NCBI GenBank assembly: GCA_033085395.1
Contig: JANQBS010000393.1
Span: 1 to 28,920 of the forward strand
DNA from: Xanthoparmelia taractica
Taxonomy: Eukaryota > Ascomycota > Lecanoromycetes > Lecanorales > Parmeliaceae
DNA: 28,920 nucleotides
Reading direction: 5' to 3'
A model generated the notes under the pieces. That model was not told the origin of the DNA. It was given only the letters and a program-made list of their open reading frames with translations, and did not search any database. Of this stretch, positions 11,290 through 22,656 are shown piece after piece. Numbering within the stretch: position 1 is the first letter of the stretch; each line of letters starts with the position of its first letter. The position numbers and the translations under genes are program-made.

Positions 11290-14200
11290 ATAAATACGCT
11301 TAAATTCTTCGTCTAATAGTTATTAATTATATTCTTTATCTTAATTAATTTACTTAATTTTATATTAAACGTCTTTTCGCTTCTTAATCTTATTAATAAT
11401 CTCTTTTATTTCTTATATCTTATTATTATTAATAAGCTTAAAAACTTATATAAAGAATTTCGCTACTTCGTTATAATCGCTTATATAATATAATTTAAAT
11501 AACGATATATAAAAGATATTATAAATTCTATACGTAGAAGATAATAATAATCGATACGCTTACGATTCTATTTTATTTATAAATCGAAAAGATCTTATAT
11601 ATTTATAAATTAACTTTTTATTTAGACGTTTTTATTTTAAATTCTTAATTATTAATATTATTAAATTACTTAGTTTATAGCTCTAGAATTAATACGATTT
11701 ATTATACTATTTAACTTAAGCTATAATAGCGCTACGTAGTCGCTCTACTATCTTATCTTTTAGCGTTTATAATCTTTTTATCTTTTTATTTATAGCGAGT
11801 ACTCTCTTTTTAATAAAGTTATTCTTAATTTCTTAGCGTATTTTTAAATAATATCTATATATTAAAAAGAATAATATCGTTTCGATAAAGATATATTAAT
11901 TATTTATATATATAAACTCTATTATAGATAATAGTTTAGCTTAATTAATTTACTTCTTATTAGTAAATACTCGTAAGTAATATTCTAATATCTAATTTTA
12001 ACGCTTAATTTAATTATTAATTTAAGAATAAAAAACGATACTTAAATAATACTTTATCTTTAAATAATAATAGATCGCTAATTAAAACTTACTAATAAAT
12101 ATTAAGTTTCTATTATTAATAATATTATTAAATATTTTATAGCGATAAATAATTTTAATATAAAATACTTTCACTAGCTTAGCGACGTCGATTTTAATAA
12201 TTATCGATAAATATTTAATTATTTTCGTAAATTAATTTACTATAATTAGAATAGCGTTATAGATAACGTCTTTAAGCTTACTTAACGATAAGTTTATAAT
12301 AAAATTTATAGAAATTTTCTTTTATAATTTAATAATAATAAAAAGCGAGATTAATTTATTATAAGATTAATAGCGCGACGTCTTAATACGTTAATATATA
12401 TTATAAGTTTTAACGTAATTAATAACTTTTCTAAGACTCTTATTTTAATAATATTTGCGAGTACAAAGCTTATACGTCTTTATAGCGTTAAAGTATTTTA
12501 TTAGAAAATTATTATAATACTTATTAATAAGTTCTTTTTATAAAATACTATTTTTAGATATATAAAAACGATTATTATTTAATAATAGTTCTTCGAAATT
12601 AAAGATTTATATCTAATTATAAATATAACGTCGCTTCGTAAACGTATTCGTATTAACTCGAAAAGAGTTTACTTAATTATTATAAAATTATAACTCTTAA
12701 ATTAACGTTTTTATTAATCTTTATATATTATTATAAGTAATTTTAAATATAGTCTTAATCTTTCTTCTTAAATAACTATTTAAATATCTACGACTCGTAG
12801 CGTAAACGTTATTACTATTATTACTTCTTTATCTCTTTACGATAATTTTTTATTAATTTAAAAAATAAGTTTATTTTAAAGTATAAATAATAATTTAATA
12901 TTTAATAATAATAAATCTTCGTAATTTAATCGTCACGACGACGTATTTATAAAATTTAATTTTTCTATTTAATAAAAAATCTTAAAATTATAAATAATTA
13001 ATTTTAGTGCTTAACGAGTCTATTTAAAATTAAGTCTCTTTTACTTTAAGAATCTCTTAAGATTATTATAATCTATCTAGATCTTAATATAATAAATAAT
13101 ATCTTTTAAATAATAACGCTATTACTTTATTTCTACGACGATAATAAATAATTTCTAATTATAAGTCTTATAATTTTATTTCGCTAATATTATTTTTTTT
13201 AAAAAAAAACGCGACGAATTACTAATAATCGTTATTATTCTATTACGAAAGTATAGCTCTTATATTAAAGTTAAAGATATTAGTCTCTACGCGTAATTTC
13301 TTTTAAGAATTATTATATTATAAAAACGATATAATTATAAAAATATTACGTAATTACTTAAAAGTTAATCTAGCGTCTTTTAATTACTTAAATAATTTTA
13401 ATTTTTTATTAATTTTATTATTCTTAAGTAAATTAATAAGAAATATTATAATAATAAAGTATTTAAAAATAAAGTATTAATAAAAATTTATAAAGTCTAA
13501 GAAGACTTATATATTTTAATAACTTCGTGACGTTAATTATTCTTAAATTATTATTACACGTTTCTAATTTATAACTATACTATTAATAATTATAACGAAC
13601 TTTAGAAACTTAATCGATTTAATATAAAACTAATATTTCTTTAGATTTATATATAGCTAAAACTAACGCAATCGCTTAAGTATCTACTTAATATACTTTT
13701 AATATTTCGTTAACTTAACGCTATAAATTAGAATATTATTTAAATATATTATATATATAATATTAATAAGATTTATAAGAATTTTATTAATATAGACTTA
13801 AAACGTAAGCTAATATATTTATAAGATTAAAAGATATTATTAAGTATTTAAAATAGCTATAGCGAGTGCAAAACGTAGTCTTTTATTTATTGTTCTTCTT
13901 AATACGAATTCTATAATAAATATTCTTAAAATTTAACTATAAAAATATCTTAACGTTATATAAGCGATTTAACGTCTTAATAATTAAAAATAATAAATAT
14001 TAATTCTTTACGATTATCGTATTTAAGTCTTAATAATTTATATAAAAATATAATTTTTTTTTTTTAAAGATAAAGAGAATAAGAATTTTAGCGAAGAAAG
14101 TTAAGTAACGAATTTAATTCTTATAAAGTAATTTCTTAAGATATTATCTTAGCTTCGATAGCTTAATTTAAAATAAATTATAAAAAAACTTATAAAATAA

Positions 14201-15880
14201 TTATTTATTTTTCTTTATCTTAATAATATAATTTCTCTATTTAAATATAAATAAGATCTTTATTATATTATTAAAAAAATATTCTTAAACTTTAATAGTT
14301 TTCTTAAGAGCTCTAAATTATTAATATTCTTCTATTTATCTCGCGCTATCGTAGCGTATACGATTATAAATATATTTAACTTTCGCTCGATTTCTCGAGT
14401 AAATTTAATCGATTCTTTAATTTAAAATTTTTTAATATTAATCTTAAATCGTTATTACGTCGTTATAAAGTTAAATAGAATCTATAATTAATATAATATA
14501 AATATATTTAATATAATATTAAGATCTTCTTAATCTATAACGTAGAATAATATATTATATTATTATTCTTAATTATAATTATCGACTATTTAATAATTTA
14601 ACTAATAAGTATTATAATAATATATATCTTATTCGCTAAGCGCTTTCGTTTATAATAAGATAACGATATATAATTAAAAATCTTATTAAATTACGAACTT
14701 TTACGTAATTAAATTAATATATATCTTATAATCGAATAAAGTAATAAGTTATCTTTAATTATTTTATAGCTTAATTTATCTCTTTATAATAATAAAAGAA
14801 GTTATCTTTATTATTCGATTTTCTTACTTCGCTTTAGAGACGCTTACGAAGTTAATTCGTTTTTTATTAATATCGTCGCGACGATAATAATTAATTTATT
14901 CTTATCGAGATAATTCGATTTTATATAATCTAATTTCTAATAATATTAATAAATAATAGATATTTTAATATTATAATTAGCGATCTTAATCTTACGTTTT
15001 TTATCTTCTTCTCGAATACGCGTAGACTTAGCGCTATCTTTTAAAGTTATATTAGACTTTAAAATTTAAGCTTTTAGAGATTTATCTTTATTAAATCTTT
15101 TAAATTATTTTAAATTAAAATTATTATTATTAAAGCGCGCGCGCTTTAAAATCGTTTTCTATATAATTATTATAATAAGAATTTCTTTTTTTTATTTAAA
15201 TATATTATTAATATTAAAAATCTTATTTTTTAACTTAAATCGTAACTTAGTTAAAAAAAAGTTCGTTTAATATTTCTTCGTAAATAAGAATAAATAAGCT
15301 TTTAACTTCTTTAGATAAATCTTAAAAACTAAGATCTTTTAATTTTATCGCTATTTCGTCGCTTTTTACTTTTTATAAATAAATAAATAATAATTTATTA
15401 AATTTATATTTAAATTAAATAAAAATAATTTAAAAAATTTAAAGATAATCTTATTTAATTTATAGATTTAAAAGTACTTATATTACTACGTATTAAGATC
15501 GTTTTTTAAAAATTATATATAATAAATAATCTTAACTTAATCGATAATAAAATATTTAAAATTTATAAAAAATCGAATTTCGACTTCGCGGAATTAACGT
15601 AAATATTTTTCTTTACTATTATTTTTATAAGAATATATTCTTTTAAGATAAAGTATTTTCGCTTTAATTAAAATATTTATTAAAGATAAAATAAGAGATA
15701 AAATCGCTATCGCTTTAACGAAGATCGTAGAGAAATTCGAATTATATAATATATTATTACGTGCTCGTAACTTAATTAATTTTTATTTTAACTTTAAATA
15801 ACGATTTTCTATTTAAGCGTTCTTAAGATATTTTTTTAAAATCGCTTAATTCTTTAAAATAAATTCTTAAAAACTAATAT
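11290..15880 (-). pseudogene. gag-pol remnant of the outer element
   Basis: This is the reverse complement of the inner gag-pol, with its own independent RIP changes. Read on the minus strand, gag lies at about 15880-14900, followed by protease and reverse transcriptase (mutated YLNN box near 13725-13747), RNase H, integrase at about 12400-12000, and chromodomain at about 11480-11290. No frame stays open for long; even the integrase piece that survives open in the inner copy is broken here. Confidence 0.82.
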
Positions 15881-15982
15881 TAAAGTTATATCGCTTAAGA
15901 ATATATTTATTTTAATTTAACGAAGAATTTAATATCGTAGCGATAATAAATTTCTTTCTTTAAAAGATAGAGAGATTAAAAT

Positions 15983-16248
15983 TATAAAGAATTAATTTAT
16001 TAACGCTTAATAAATAATCTAATTATTATAAGAGATGTATAATTAATATAATAATAATTTCTTTATTAGATATTAAGTTCTAATAGAACTAATTTCTAAA
16101 AAATACGAAAACTCTAGAGTATACGAAGAGAACATATAATCGTTAAGACCTCGTCAAGGCCTTAGGTTATGAACCCCGCTATAATCTCGCAATGAACTCT
16201 AAACCCTTAAGTAGTCGGCGCTAAGACGCATATAGCGCTAGGCCTAAT
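15983..16248 (-). repeat. LTR D, 5' LTR of the outer element
   Basis: 266 bp, minus orientation. It aligns to LTRs A, B and C and ends at GGCCTAATA (reverse of TATTAGGCC). It is followed by the TSD AATCT at 16249-16253. Confidence 0.9.
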
Positions 16249-16253
16249 AAATC
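16249..16253. repeat. Target-site duplication AATCT, right copy, outer retrotransposon
   Basis: Perfect match to 1617-1621 on the far side of the 14.6-kb composite. Confidence 0.85.
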
Positions 16254-17100
16254 TTTATAATAAAAAAGAAAAAAATATCGTCTTAGAGATATAAAAATAA
16301 GAATTAAAAAGAATTGATAAAATAATAAAAAATAAAAGCTATTAATAAAGCGATTAATGTATAATTCTAAAACGAGTAATATTCTCTAACTTATAATATG
16401 CAAGTATAAGACGTTTATAATCTAAAAGATAATATAGTAATCTTTAAGTTAGATATTTAGTAAAGTGTAATTATATATTAAACTCTAACTATTTGCACGA
16501 ACTTAGATTAACTTTAAACTAAAGTTCTTCGATATAGTAAGCACTAGAGAAATTAATTAAATCTTTAAATTTTATATTTATACTAAGATATAATATTCGT
16601 TATTATTCTTTACTAAATATAATAGAAAGATTAAATAATATACGTAGATTAAATAGAAGAGATATTTCTAATTAGAAGAACTTATTTTTTTAATTAATTA
16701 TCTATTAAAGATTTATTACTTTATTCTTTAAATTAAAAATTCTTAAGATAAATAAATAAGATCTTAGACTTATCGTAATATTAAAAACAATTAATTTAAT
16801 AATCGAAAGAGCGTGAAATAGATCGTAGAATTAAGATCGATATTTATCTATATTTAAGTTTATAGTGAATATTTCAAGTCGAGAAAGTATTCTCGCTATA
16901 AATTAATCTACGTCTTAAATATAATTAATCTTTAATAATAAGTCGAAGAATCTCGAGAAAGACTTTATATTTAAAAATAATTTACGAATCTACGATATTT
17001 TTCTAGGCGAGCGAGATATCGAATTTAGCGATTAATAATTTAATATTATATTTAACGAATAAGAAGAGATTATATTCAAGAATAAATCTTAAAAAGAAGT
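16254..17100. other. RIP-degraded sequence upstream of the kinase pseudogene
   Basis: AT-rich, with stops in all frames. From about 16790 the plus strand has long stop-poor runs that may be an N-terminal part of the kinase gene downstream, but I recognise no domain. Before the outer insertion this joined directly to sequence left of 1617. Confidence 0.4.
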
Positions 17101-17431
17101 ATAAGTTAATTACAATAGCGAGAACTCTTCTTATTGAAATTAGTTTATTTAAATTCTCTTCGATATATATAAGAATATTAAAATTACACTAGATAAAGAA
17201 GATAATCTAATCTTTAAGGTTAAGTAATCGGAAAATCGTAAATTTTATCTCGCTAAGTATAAGATATATCGTAACGTCTACTTTAAAGAGCGTCGAAATA
17301 CGCTTTCTTAACTTAGTTAGCTAGACATAAAAAGTTAGCTAACGATCGCAGTGCTTACTATATAATATTCTCTTAGATAAGAGTCTCTTAAATAAAAGCT
17401 TTTTAAATAATAGTCTATATATTTATTTAAA

Positions 17432-18260
17432 GAAGAGCTCGAACGCGATAACTTTAATATAATATATAAGATTATTAATATAAGCGACGACGACGTATAT
17501 ACTATTAAAAAGTTTTATTACGATAATTGAAAGAAAGAGATTAATATCTTAACGAAACTTTCACACGTAAGTGTAATTATTAATCTAATAATTAATCTCT
17601 ATCTAACTTTTTATTAAAGAGTATATTGTAAAATTCGTAAATTACTCGAAAAGATAGTAATCTCTATTAATAATAAAATATCTATCGCTAAGAAACTTAG
17701 TCTATTAAGATTTCATTATTACTAAAGAAGAGATTCTTCAAATACTTTTTCAAAAACTTTAAACTCTCGACTATTTCTATTTCTATTCTCCGTCTCTAAC
17801 GCATCGAGATATTAAATTAATAAATATTCTCGTTTAGTCTCGAATACTCTTCGTTATTAAGCTCGCCGACTTCGAATTAATAAAGAATAATTTCTCCTTA
17901 AAAACCTTCTGCGAATTAAATAAATATATCGCTCTCGAGATTTAGGGACGTTATTATTATATAGTTATAATTAATATAGAATTACTAGGAGTGATCGTAT
18001 TACAATATAGATACGATCTTTCTTAGTTAAGTTAAGAGTCTAAGAACGAGTCGTGATATCGAGATATAATTTAAAAAGCTAAGAATATAAAAGCGAAAGA
18101 AGACGCTTTAATAGATCTTATCTTAATTAAGATATTAAGAATAAATTATTAATACCGACGATTAGTAAGTAATTACTTAGACGAATTTTATCGTCTAGAA
18201 TTTCACGAAATCTTAACTATTAATATTAAACGTATAATGCTTATAAAAAAAAATTAATTA
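17432..18260 (+). pseudogene. RIP-destroyed Ser/Thr protein kinase gene
   Basis: The kinase subdomains can be read in order. The glycine loop reads ELERDNFNIIYK at 17432-17467; G-to-A changes turned the three Gly of GxGxxG into Glu, Asp and Asn. Then come VYTIKKFYY (beta-3 Lys kept) near 17485-17515, a hinge region KYLSLRNL near 17660-17700, HRDIKLIN at about 17802-17825, KLADFE (DFG with Gly to Glu) at 17859-17876, a TFCELNKYIALEI activation segment and APE at about 17905-17935, and NIELLGVIVLQY near 17970. The frame changes between 17566 and 17622, where GTAAGT at 17567, CTAAC at about 17603 and an AG at 17619 or 17621 mark an intron. The retained intron argues for a genomic copy, not a retrocopy. 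An N-terminal part before 17432 is probable. Confidence 0.82.
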
Positions 18261-18360
18261 AGATAACGTTACGAGAACTAAATTCGTTATAACGTAATTT
18301 CTTTAAAATATAGAATTCTACGATATAGAAGACGTATTAAAAACGACTAAAGTTACTTCG

Positions 18361-18558
18361 TGTCAGGCCTAGCGCTGCATACGCCTTAGCGCCGACTACT
18401 TATAAGTCCAGGGTTCATTGCGAAGTCATAGCGGGTTTTATAACCTAAGGCCTTGACGGGGCCTTGGCGATTATATATTTTCTTCGTATATTCTAGAGTT
18501 TTCGTATTTCTTAGAGATTAATTCTATTAGAATTTAATATCTAATAAAGAAATCATTC
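18361..18558 (+). repeat. LTR E, truncated fifth LTR of the same family
   Basis: It starts with an intact TGTCAGGCCTAGCGC and follows LTR C to the equivalent of AATAAAGGAATCAC. Homology stops at 18558, about 70 bp short of the LTR end, exactly where base composition changes to the ordinary gene island. It keeps fairly high GC. No second LTR or internal sequence belonging to it is present, so it is a solo or broken LTR. Confidence 0.88.
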
Positions 18559-18817
18559 CAAATACGCCTGCAGTCGCGATATCACGTGACTCAGCAAGCT
18601 TTCCACTACTGGGTAGCCCGCGCCCCCAGCACATATTATTCTTATCAGTGCGTCCTCGGCAGACCTGTCTATTGTGACCGAGGGATGGTCGGGATTACTG
18701 CGGATAAATTGCTTGAAAACACTGTTCATGCTTATATCACCATAAGTTGAAAATACCGCAAACGATATCTACGTTTGAGATATGTTCGACTCGTACTAAA
18801 TGGCGTAGCGACCCACC
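18559..18817 (+). promoter_or_regulatory. Upstream region of the kinase-ankyrin gene
   Basis: Normal-composition sequence starting at the LTR E breakpoint. It contains CACGTG (18583-18588), a core bound by fungal bHLH factors in general, and a weak AT-rich patch (CTTATATCACC near 18731). No ORF. It is the only space between the retrotransposon debris and the start codon, so the gene's promoter must be short or include LTR sequence. Confidence 0.35.
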
Positions 18818-21800
18818 ATGAATACGTCCGACTTATTTTACGAGGGTCTTCGAACACAAGATTCCCTAGCGACAAATGCGATTCTTGCGGCCAAGGCGCC
18901 TTTACAAGAAAACAGGCCCATAATCTCTCGCGCGACTCACCTACCCAAGTTAGTAGCTCTGCTCGCAGAGCGCCGTGTCACGGGACCATGGCACCTGAGG
19001 GAACGAAATCTGAATTCGATGGGCTCATACATAGCATCAGGAGGTTTCTTCGACATTTTTGAAGATGCTACCGGCATCGTTAATCAATCGGTCTACCGAA
19101 GGGTTAGTGTTCTTGTTATACGCCAGTTAGTATAGTAGCCGAAAGAGCTTACACTCCAAACCTAGCAACGAAAAGTCGACTATGGGTTGTTCCACCGAGA
19201 AATGTATGCTCTGGCGCGAGACGACATTAAATCCCATATCAACATTATACAAATCATATCGTGGGGTTTCGATTATCCATCATTTGATAATTCCGACGTT
19301 CGTCCGATGATGATGGTCGAGAAAGCCATTGGATCCTTGAAGACATTCCTAGAAAGGGAGTCTCCATCGACCGCTGTCAAACATCAGCTATGTCTGGATG
19401 TAGCTGAAGGCCTTCGCCACGTCCACAGTTGCAACATCGTCCATGGAGACCTGAAACCTGAAAACGTCCTTGTAGTAGAATCTGCGAATCCACAGGTCCC
19501 ATTCATAGCAAAATTAGCGGATTTTGGTGCTTATATTGAAATATGCCTACCGAACTCATCATCAATGACATACAATAGCTATACCGGCACCCGAGGCTGG
19601 AAACCCCCAGAGGTTTACGAAGATGAGACTAGATGGAGCAAGGTGTTGCCTCAACAACTTTTTTTTAAATGTGACTGTTATGTATATGGTCTGCTGGTAT
19701 TCTCTGTTTTCTTACAAAATGGGCAGCGGCCTATTGTACCTGAGAGTACAGATGACTGGAAAGACGATACGTCAATAGCTCAGCCACTTGCAACAGCACT
19801 TCGCACACGAGTTTCCCGGCTTCTGGCTCATGAGCCTACGTCGCGGCCTGAAGTGAGTCCTGAGTTGCTCTACGACGATAGTGAAACGTACAGGAACTGG
19901 TAGGTTGCTCCTTTCTGCTGTTTGGGTCTTCATTTAACTTATTCGCCAATATCCTCTTACAGGTCAAGTGGCAAAAAGTTGCTTGAGCGTGACCCTGATC
20001 CATCAAATCCTGCACTAAGATACTGGTTTGAGTTTTGGGACAATAAGGAGAGCGGGCTCTTCTCTCATCTGTACAAAGAATACGATCTGGATGTTACTGG
20101 CTTTTCAGGTGCATCTCTATTCGGTCTTGCAATTGCTACCGCTTCCAGTCCAAGTGATGGGTTTCAAGGAGAGACGCTGAAATATATGCGAGCTGCTGCG
20201 CAAGCCTCGTGTTTGGCGGCGAAAGGCCTCCTTTTCCAAGTGTCCAGAGCATGTAGCTCAGTATCAAATGTACCCTCGAATGTAGGGTCGGAACAAGAGA
20301 GTATTTGGCTTTTTGAGGCGGCAGCCAGTGGCTCCTTTACAGCGTTGTGGCAACTTCGCCAAATGTCGTCTTCTTTGGAACAGCAAGCCTGGGGAGACTT
20401 TCGTAAAAATGGAGGCTTTAATGGATCGATGTCGCCGATTGGGATATCGCCGCGTCCGTCTCGGGTTGAGGGGGAATATTCGATAATGCAGCTTCATGAA
20501 GCGGCGATATTCGGTAACCGAGACGACATTTTTGGACTTGCCGATCCACTCAACATAAACGAAGTGGATAGCGAAGGACAGACGGCCCTCTACAAAGCTG
20601 CCAGAGCAGGCAATTTCCAAACTCTCAAAGCATTGGTCGAGCTCAATGCAGATGCGTCTATAACGACGGCAGTGGCTCACATATCGTGCCTTCACTGGCT
20701 GTTCATGTTCGATTCAGGTTCTATCGAAGCAGTTGTTCAATTGTTACGCTCAAGATCCGGAAATCCCAGCGCTAAAACAACAATTGCTAGAATCGGGACG
20801 TACTTTCGGCACGTTCTTTTTGAGCATTTTCCTTTCCACTGGCCCCTTGGCGCGCCTTTTCATTGGGCATGCTTTACTAGATGTTTCCCAGCAATGCAAG
20901 CTTTGCTTCAGAATGGTGTTGATGTGGACGATCTGGACTCAGAGACAGACAATCAAGCACAAACTCCTCTAGGTATGGCAATGTATCGAGGAGATGCGGA
21001 AGTGGTGAGCTTTCTGCTCCAGCGCGGAGCGAGTCCAAATCGCGTTGATGGCTCTGGCCGCAACCCCGTTCATATGCTGGCTTTAAATAACGCTTCGCAT
21101 CGGCTGTGGAAGCTTCCCAAGTGCCTTTATTGGTGGTGTTTCCATGGCGCGCAAGAAACCCATTATGAGCTTGTTTCTAAGTGCGTTGAAACAGTAGTTG
21201 CTGCTGGGGGTAACATCAACGCCCGAAGGGGCTCAAGTCAGCACGGCAACACGCCTTTGCTCGATGCTATCACCTCTAAGGATGGTGGGGTAGCCCTAGC
21301 GTTGTTGAATGCTGGAGCAGACGCATCTCTATGTGATGAACTGGAGAGATCACCACTCCATCATTGGGCGTCCACTGATGGGGGATGGCTCATTTATCCA
21401 GGTACCTGGGAGCCTGTTCTTTATCTATTAATGGACCGTTCGCCGCAGCCTTACGGAACGGATTATTTAGGTAAAAACGTACTCCATCATGCAGTATCTA
21501 ATCCTTCCTTCGATTATTTCAAGCGTGCAATGGAAATCCTACTCAAAAGTCCTCTGCGCAAACGAGTGACTCACAGAAACAAGCATGGTTATAGTCTCTT
21601 AAAATCGATACTACTGCGCAGGATGACGGGAGGGAAAGATACTGAGCTCCGTTTTGAATTCCTACTCGATTATGATGGGGCTGTGAAGTTGGATGAGGAG
21701 GACATAGGTGATCTACTATGGACCGCATGCAGAAACGAGACACTGAGCGACCAAGCGTGTTTGAGAATCATCAAAAGGCTCCTCAGTTGCAAAGAAGCGG

Positions 21801-22485
21801 TAAGTCATGATGATCTTATCACAAAGCTCTACGGGAACGAACCCGGCATCTTGGCAGGGCACAAAGGTACTAATGTCTTAATGATGGCAATCTGGAACGC
21901 CCATCTCGAAACTGTCAAGTTCCTGTTACGACCAACCATTGATATAAGGATCCTTTCCATGGACGGTCTATCTATCCTTGATTACGCCCTGAGTGGAGCC
22001 GAAAGATGGCGCCGCAGAGGCTTAGAGCGCTGGAGTACACACGCGCCGCAAGGAGAACCTCCCAAAAATCGAGGCCACAGCAGCAACAGGGATCCGAACA
22101 GCTTTAAAGAACTCTTCTGGGCTGGAGAGATCCTTTCGATCGGAACTGGTGAGTCAACACGCTCCACGGTAGGCTTATTTAACGAGGACGCAATCTAGTG
22201 GGTGGTGAGACATCGATTTACAACAGTAAGTTGACCACGCAGGTGTGTTCACAAGACGTCTGACTCCAAACAGAAGAAAAATACTTTGCAATCATGGATA
22301 TCGTGAAGCTCATAATTGAACGAGGTGGCAAGTCCCAGAGTCCAACGGGAGAGGACTCCACGATAGCAAGGCCAAGACAGTTTGATGTGGAGATCGCAGA
22401 GAACGAGGACTGGGGAGATTTGTATAAACCAGAAGAGCAGCCTTATTACGAAATGTGGAAGCCTCTGTATGACTTTGATAAGTGA
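18818..22485 (+). CDS. Kinase-like/ankyrin-repeat protein, about 1138 aa, four exons
   Basis: Model: 18818-19102, 19166-19899, 19963-22148, 22274-22485. Introns: 63 bp (19103-19165, in frame, contains stops), 63 bp (GTAGGT...TTACAG), and 125 bp (GTGAGT...CTGACTCCAAACAG). All four exons join in frame. N-terminus: about 70 aa unrecognised, then a glycine loop (IASGGFFDIFED). The C-lobe has HGDLKPENVLV at about residue 188, DFG at 214, GTRGWKPPE, and a DCYVYGLLVF helix. HGD in place of HRD recurs in fungal kinases of this kind, as far as I know. No VAxK beta-3 lysine is visible, so it may be a pseudokinase, or the first intron is placed wrongly. From about residue 515 come roughly eight ankyrin repeats (TALYKAARAGN, TPLLDAITSKD, SPLHHWAST, DIVKLIIERGG), continuing into the last exon. 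Likely cytosolic scaffold or sensor. The start at 18818 is the first in-frame Met; a start at the Met before SYIASGG is possible. Confidence 0.78.
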
Positions 22486-22656
22486 TAGCCACAACACTGA
22501 ATAGCAGATACTATTTAGCTCGTGTCCAATAGGCTGTCGTCTCGGGGTCCTTATTCACAACACATTCAGGGCCCGCAACTCTGCAGAGAGGCCTCAAACG
22601 CCCAGTGTAGCGGACAAGTATGGTGATGGCTCCTGTCTCTACTCTGATGATTGAGC
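22486..22656. terminator. Shared 3' region of two convergent genes
   Basis: 171 bp between the stop of the kinase-ankyrin gene (+) and the stop of the DUF6594 gene (-). Both transcripts must end or overlap here. I see no strong AATAAA signal. Confidence 0.35.

Larger units (their letters stand above)
1622..16248 (-). mobile_element. Outer Ty3/gypsy chromodomain retrotransposon, RIP-inactivated and split by an inner copy
   Basis: A minus-strand element in two pieces, 16248-10450 (5' LTR, gag, pol, chromodomain, start of the tail) and 3105-1622 (rest of the tail, 3' LTR). The pieces sum to about 7.28 kb, against 7344 bp for the inner copy. It is bounded by the TSD AATCT at 1617-1621 and 16249-16253. 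Its coding part is the reverse complement of 3374-8200: the mutated reverse-transcriptase YLNN box lies near 13725-13747, the integrase near 12000-12400, and the chromodomain near 11290-11480. Stops occur in every frame, so it cannot make its proteins. It is older than the inner element because it contains it. Confidence 0.9.

Noticed and set aside
1622..16248. A natural hairpin or palindromic regulatory locus
   Set aside because: The inverted symmetry is fully explained by insertion of one retrotransposon copy into another, with both TSDs present.
18361..18558. 5' LTR of a further complete element covering the gene island
   Set aside because: The LTR is cut at 18558 and no gag-pol or second LTR follows up to the window end.
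20264..20695. Minus-strand ORF of 143 codons
   Set aside because: Shadow of the kinase-ankyrin coding frame, with no motif.
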